Below, piece after piece: positions 60,570 to 64,000 of a stretch of DNA of 64,000 nt; the first letter of the stretch is position 1, and the number at the start of each line of letters is the position of its first letter. The notes under the pieces were generated by a model that saw nothing but the letters and a program-made list of their open reading frames with translations, did not search any database and had not been told where the DNA came from. The stretch is taken from contig NZ_AUFG01000001.1 in assembly GCF_000426385.1 (NCBI RefSeq), positions 1 through 64,000 on the forward strand, written 5' to 3'. Source of the DNA: Arsenicicoccus bolidensis DSM 15745 (lineage in GTDB: Bacteria; Actinomycetota; Actinomycetes; Actinomycetales; Dermatophilaceae). The position numbers were made by a program, and so were the translations under genes.

Positions 60570-61892
60570 TCATCGGACGCCGGCGTGACGTCGCGGGCTG
60601 GTCCACTGGCGGGCGGACAGGCTCGTCAGGGCGTAGATCGTGAGCAGGTCCGCCGACAGGCTGAGCATGCTGCCGAGCGTCTGGTTGGGGTTCGAGAAGG
60701 CCTGGGCGAACTCGGTCATGAGGGTGACGGTGAGGAGCACCACCAGGCACAGGCGTGCCCACCGCCGCCCGAGATAGGTCTTCCACGCCAGCAGGGCGAA
60801 CGTCGCGACGATGACGAGGTAGTAGGCCAGCAGCGCCACCGTCGTCGTGGTGCGCAGGTCGCTCGTGACGCCCTCGCCCAGCACCCCCGACACGTCGCCG
60901 GCCGCGAGCCGGACCACGCTGATGCCCACGGTGACGCCGAGCGCGATGGCGCCGAGCACCACGGCCGCGATGATCGAGAACGGGCGGCGGCCCACGTCGT
61001 GCAGCGCGTCCAGCGGCTCGGGGACGAGCTCCTCGGGCAGGTCCGTGACGTGCGACACGTCCACGACGGGCAGGTCACCGTCGGTGGCGACCGCGTCCCC
61101 GCCGCCGTTGCGGTGGTGGTAACCGGTGGAGAAGTCCTCGATCACGGTGACGGACGACTCGGGAACGGCGTAGGCGACGGTGTCGACGATGTAGTCGCGC
61201 TCCACGTCGATGTCGCGGTCGATCTTGTGGGTCACCTGCAGGGTGAACAGCGACAGGCCGACCGAGCGGTCGTAGGTGCCGGCGGCGAGCCAGTCGACCT
61301 GGTGCCCTCCGGGGAGCAGCCACCCCTCGGGACAGGGCCAGAAGCGCACGTGGTGCCGTTGGGCCGGGTTGCCCTCGACCTCCTGCTGGTAGGCGAAGGC
61401 CTGGATCTCGCCGAAGAGCAGCAGCGGGCTGACCGGCGCCTCGGGATAGCTGCGCCGGCTCAGCGAGGACGAGACGATCCGGGCGCTGGAGGTGAGGTCG
61501 ACCGGGTCGGCGAGCACCCAGCCGGCCCGCTGCATGGCCGCGTGGATCTGCTCGGCGCTGCCGGTGAAGGCGAGGTTGACCGGATCTCCGAGGAGCCCAT
61601 CGGTCGTGCGGGCCCGCCCGATGAAGTAGTCGGGGACGTACATCGTGGTGAGGATCCGGTGCAGGCGGGGGAGCGCCAGGTAGGCCATGGCCGCCCAGAA
61701 CAGCACCAGGTAGGACACGTGGACCAGGCTCGTCGTGCTCTCGCGCAGCAGCACGACGCCGAAGGCGAAGGTGAGGCCGGTCGTGACCGCGAAGAAGAGG
61801 TTCTCGATCAGGTCGACGAGGCGCCGGCCCCGGATGCTGCCGTCGTTGACCTTGGTCGGCGGGTGCTCGTAGACGGGGGCCGGGCGGGTCAC
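60570..61892 (-). CDS. LssY_C-like domain membrane protein
   Basis: A 440-residue protein with two N-terminal helices, a soluble domain (about 90-290) and about four C-terminal helices. DPVNLAFTGSAEQIHAAMQRAGWVLADP and the later GHQVDWLAAGTYDRSVGLS and THKIDRDIDVERDYIVD match the LssY C-terminal domain pattern (metal- or lipid-related, function not established). GTG 61892 overlaps the upstream stop as GTGA, so it works with the next protein. Confidence 0.78.
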   Translation of the reverse strand: MTRPAPVYEHPPTKVNDGSIRGRRLVDLIENLFFAVTTGLTFAFGVVLLRESTTSLVHVSYLVLFWAAMAYLALPRLHRILTTMYVPDYFIGRARTTDGLLGDPVNLAFTGSAEQIHAAMQRAGWVLADPVDLTSSARIVSSSLSRRSYPEAPVSPLLLFGEIQAFAYQQEVEGNPAQRHHVRFWPCPEGWLLPGGHQVDWLAAGTYDRSVGLSLFTLQVTHKIDRDIDVERDYIVDTVAYAVPESSVTVIEDFSTGYHHRNGGGDAVATDGDLPVVDVSHVTDLPEELVPEPLDALHDVGRRPFSIIAAVVLGAIALGVTVGISVVRLAAGDVSGVLGEGVTSDLRTTTTVALLAYYLVIVATFALLAWKTYLGRRWARLCLVVLLTVTLMTEFAQAFSNPNQTLGSMLSLSADLLTIYALTSLSARQWTSPRRHAGVR

Positions 61893-63079
61893 GGCTGCCG
61901 CTCGGCCCGCTGCTCCGCTGCCAGCTGGTCGGCGCACTCGCACTGGTGCCGGGCCGCGACGTACGCGTCGCAGACGTCCAGCCCCTCGCGCATCTCGCGC
62001 AGCACGGGCTCGACGAAGTTCGTGCGGTAGGCCGGGTCGGCCCCCGCGCTGGCGACGAAGCTGAGGGCGCCGAGTCCCGCGAGCACCAGGCACACCTGGA
62101 CCATGGGGCGGTTGATCGTGTTGGGGAGGATGGCCAGGAAGCCCTCGAACTGGGCGGGCGCCTTGCCGATCCACTGCGTGGCGGTGCCCTCCGTGATCGA
62201 CAGCGCACCGAAGGCGAGGAAGCCCACGAAGACCAGGATGGCCAGGAGGGTCACCTGGATCATGGTGACCAGCACGCTGACGAGCAGGACGTTGAACCGC
62301 TCGGCGCGGCGGACGGGGTGCGCCTCGGCCTCGGGGTCCTTGGCGTGGTCCTCCAGCATCCGGCCGAGCTCGTCGTTGGCGTTGCCGGCGGCCAGCGAGA
62401 TGCTCAGCAGGGCGATCACGGCGACGGCGGCCCAGGTGCGCTGCATGGTCAGCTGCGCCGCCACCTGCCAGATCTCGGCGTTGTAGAAGAAGAACAGCAT
62501 CGTCAGCATCAGCAGCGGGATGACCCGGCTGATCATGGGGCCGAGGGAGTCGAGCTCCCGCCAGGCGCGGCGCGCGGCCCGGCGGAGCATGGTGCCCATG
62601 CCCCAGTACGCCGCCGCCAGCACGAGCAGGGTCATGCCCAGCCGCTCCGGGACGGCCGGGCCGTGGCGCAGCGCCGGCAGCAGGTGCTGGGTGGCGAGGG
62701 CGACGATGGCGGCCAGGGACACCGCCGTGCCGACCACGCGCGGCAGCCGGCGCAGCACCAGGGACGAGATCCACCAGACCAGAGGGCTGGCGACGGCGAA
62801 CATCAGGGCGACGCTGCCCGCGATCGCGCGGGGATCCTCCGCGGACAGGTCCTCGTCGCCCACGCCGACGAACAGGGTGTCGAGATAGCCGATCGACACG
62901 GTGACGACGAGTAGGCAGAGCAGGGCGGGCGCGCAGCGGGCGAGCAGGCCGCGTCGGCGGGCCCCGCTCTCCAGGACGAGCGGCAGACCGCGTCGTCGCA
63001 GCTCGCGGCGCAGCACCTCGAGCCGTTCGCTCGACGTGGCACCGGTCGACGCGGCATACCTGCGCTGGTCATCCCCCAT
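61889..63079 (-). CDS. Multi-pass membrane protein partnered with the LssY_C-like protein, unknown
   Basis: A 396-residue protein with about eight to ten hydrophobic segments and a charged loop NANDELGRMLEDHAKDPEAEAHPVRRAER in the middle. It ends with a cytoplasmic tail rich in cysteine and charged residues. No family was recognised with confidence. ATG 63079 lies 7 nt after CACAAT, a weak leaderless promoter; ATG 63088 is the alternative. It is first in a two-gene operon with the LssY_C-like gene. Confidence 0.65.
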   Translation of the reverse strand: MGDDQRRYAASTGATSSERLEVLRRELRRRGLPLVLESGARRRGLLARCAPALLCLLVVTVSIGYLDTLFVGVGDEDLSAEDPRAIAGSVALMFAVASPLVWWISSLVLRRLPRVVGTAVSLAAIVALATQHLLPALRHGPAVPERLGMTLLVLAAAYWGMGTMLRRAARRAWRELDSLGPMISRVIPLLMLTMLFFFYNAEIWQVAAQLTMQRTWAAVAVIALLSISLAAGNANDELGRMLEDHAKDPEAEAHPVRRAERFNVLLVSVLVTMIQVTLLAILVFVGFLAFGALSITEGTATQWIGKAPAQFEGFLAILPNTINRPMVQVCLVLAGLGALSFVASAGADPAYRTNFVEPVLREMREGLDVCDAYVAARHQCECADQLAAEQRAERQP

Positions 63080-63302
63080 GGGCCACATTGTGGCGCATGA
63101 CCTGCAGTGTTCCGACCCACCATCGCGTATGGCGAGCCGGGGTCGTCCCCAACCACGGGCGGAGCTGGGGCGTCGTACGACGTGGAGCCGTCCGGGCAGC
63201 CTGGCGTCAGATCGACGCGAGCCGCCCGCCGGTGCCGATGATCACCCCCACGCGCGACGGAGATGCACCCGAATGATCGCTACGCCTCCTAAGGTGTCCC
63301 AC

Positions 63303-64000
63303 ATGACGCAGAGTAATCGGGGGGGCTTGGGGACGACGAGCCGGCTGCCCAAGATCGCCGGGGACGTGGTGACCTGGGGAGCCGTCTGGTCGGCGCTCTC
63401 GATCCTCCTGCAGGGATTCAGCTGGCCGATGTGGGTGGACGAGGCGTTCTCGCTGATCGCCGTCCCCACGTCGCCCAACCTGTTCGTCGCGGCGCTGCTG
63501 CTCATCGTCGGCGAGGCGCTGCACCGGCGGCTGCGGGTGGCCTGGTGGATCGTCGTGCTGTTCCAGGGGCTGGCGGCGCTGACCTTCCTGTCCGGGCTGG
63601 CGTTCGTGTTCTCCGACTTCGACGAGCTGATGAACGACGCCGAGCTGTGGGGCGACATCCCGCCCACCGTTGGGTTGAGCGGGTATGTCATCAGCACGAT
63701 CGCCACCACCGTGATCTTCATTCTCTTCCTTCGTCGCCGTGCCGCCTTCCCCGCGCAGCGTCCTGCGGGGTCGCTCCGCGAGGCGCTGCTCACCCTGGTC
63801 GGTGGCCTGCTCGCGGTGCTGGCGCTGACGTTCGGCTTGTCCTGGCTGGCGTCCGGGACGCTCGCGGGGCCCGGTGAGCGGCTGTGGTGGTCCCTCCAGC
63901 GCACGCTGGGCCTGTCGCTGCCGTTCGGGCCCCAGGCCGGCGCTCACGAGGCGTCCCCGTGGCTGGGCACCCTGGCCGGCGTCCTCGCAGCGGGTGTCCT
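63303..64000 (+). CDS. LysX/MprF-like phosphatidylglycerol lysyltransferase, N-terminal part (runs off the window)
   Basis: The reading frame is open from ATG 63303 to the edge (232 codons). It shows six or so membrane helices, with VPTSPNLFVAALLLIVGEALHRRLRVAWWIVV and PGERLWWSLQRTLG, patterns that match the membrane domain of actinobacterial LysX (lysyl-phosphatidylglycerol synthase fused to a lysyl-tRNA synthetase). The catalytic domains lie beyond the window, so the call is provisional. TAAGGT (63290-63295) 7 nt before ATG points to a leaderless mRNA. Confidence 0.6.
   Translation, partial: MTQSNRGGLGTTSRLPKIAGDVVTWGAVWSALSILLQGFSWPMWVDEAFSLIAVPTSPNLFVAALLLIVGEALHRRLRVAWWIVVLFQGLAALTFLSGLAFVFSDFDELMNDAELWGDIPPTVGLSGYVISTIATTVIFILFLRRRAAFPAQRPAGSLREALLTLVGGLLAVLALTFGLSWLASGTLAGPGERLWWSLQRTLGLSLPFGPQAGAHEASPWLGTLAGVLAAGV

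Noticed and set aside
1-64000. tRNA, rRNA, prophage, toxin-antitoxin or restriction genes
   Set aside because: No sequence fitting these was recognised on either strand; composition is even across the window.

Overview
The window is about 64 kb of uniformly GC-rich DNA (roughly 70% or more by eye) from a Gram-positive actinobacterium. The gene set points to the Micrococcales, most likely an Intrasporangiaceae-like organism: polyphosphate glucokinase, the glnA2-glnE pair with a separate glnA1 next to an RDD protein, DUF4191-lipA, lipB, an actinobacterial 2-oxoglutarate dehydrogenase E2 with two lipoyl domains, an SCO2322-type secreted protein fused to a cobalamin ECF transporter operon, and a LysX-like gene at the right edge. 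No rRNA, tRNA, insertion sequence, prophage or CRISPR array was seen. Apart from the citrate lyase operon, the content looks like ordinary chromosomal core.

Layout. 1-8.6 kb: yaaA diverges from an RNB-family ribonuclease, then RNase P RNA, two translationally coupled membrane diguanylate cyclases, a metallo-beta-lactamase-fold hydrolase, polyphosphate glucokinase and methionine aminopeptidase. 8.6-18.5 kb: nitrogen and phosphate control, with glnA2-glnE under a candidate GlnR box, phoX behind a three-unit PHO box, an MHS-type MFS symporter and a lipid kinase. 18.5-24 kb: a complete, tightly overlapped citrate lyase operon citC-D-E-F-X-G. 24-26.8 kb: glnA1 with a four-half-site GlnR operator, diverging from an RDD protein. 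26.8-38.6 kb: a repeat-rich spacer, the lipoate/2-oxoacid dehydrogenase group (lipA, lipB, sucB, lpdA), a Ser/Thr kinase, an epimerase and a secreted metalloprotease. 38.7-42.7 kb: pepA, gcvT and an EamA transporter. 42.7-57.3 kb: two cobalamin blocks, one minus-strand operon behind a B12 riboswitch (secreted protein, EcfT, EcfAA', EcfS, cobU, cobS) and one mostly plus-strand operon (cbiG/cobE-like, cobD, cobQ, cobL, cobM) with cbiD and cobK close by. 57.3-59.4 kb: three tandem genes carrying four copies of an unrecognised two-helix plus small-domain module. 59.4-64 kb: a double GNAT protein, a coupled pair of membrane proteins (one with an LssY_C-like domain) and the start of a LysX/MprF-like gene that leaves the window.

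How the parts work together. LipA and LipB make the lipoyl cofactor carried by the E2 subunit, and Lpd reoxidises it; GcvT also works with a lipoyl protein. GlnA1, GlnA2 and GlnE form the glutamine synthetase system, and GlnR-type boxes sit in front of both glutamine synthetases. Citrate lyase, with its own activation (CitC), carrier (CitD) and prosthetic group enzymes (CitG, CitX), would let the cell cleave citrate; the MHS symporter is a candidate uptake partner. The cobalamin genes combine uptake of corrinoid (ECF), salvage and late steps (CobU, CobS, CobD, CobQ) and corrin-ring methylation (CbiD, CobL, CobM, CobK).

Three window-wide patterns stand out. First, many genes start 6-7 nt after a TANNNT -10 hexamer, as expected for leaderless transcripts, and in three places the TAG stop codon of one gene supplies the first half of the next -10 hexamer. 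Second, short tandem repeats of unrelated sequence (50, 19, 7 and 15 bp, plus an ACN trinucleotide run) sit at the 3' ends of five genes, four of them spanning or abutting the stop codon. Third, TATGCC/GGCATA is strikingly frequent on both strands, and a 16-17 bp intergenic element built on it (GTATGCCGACCGCCCG) recurs at three loci.
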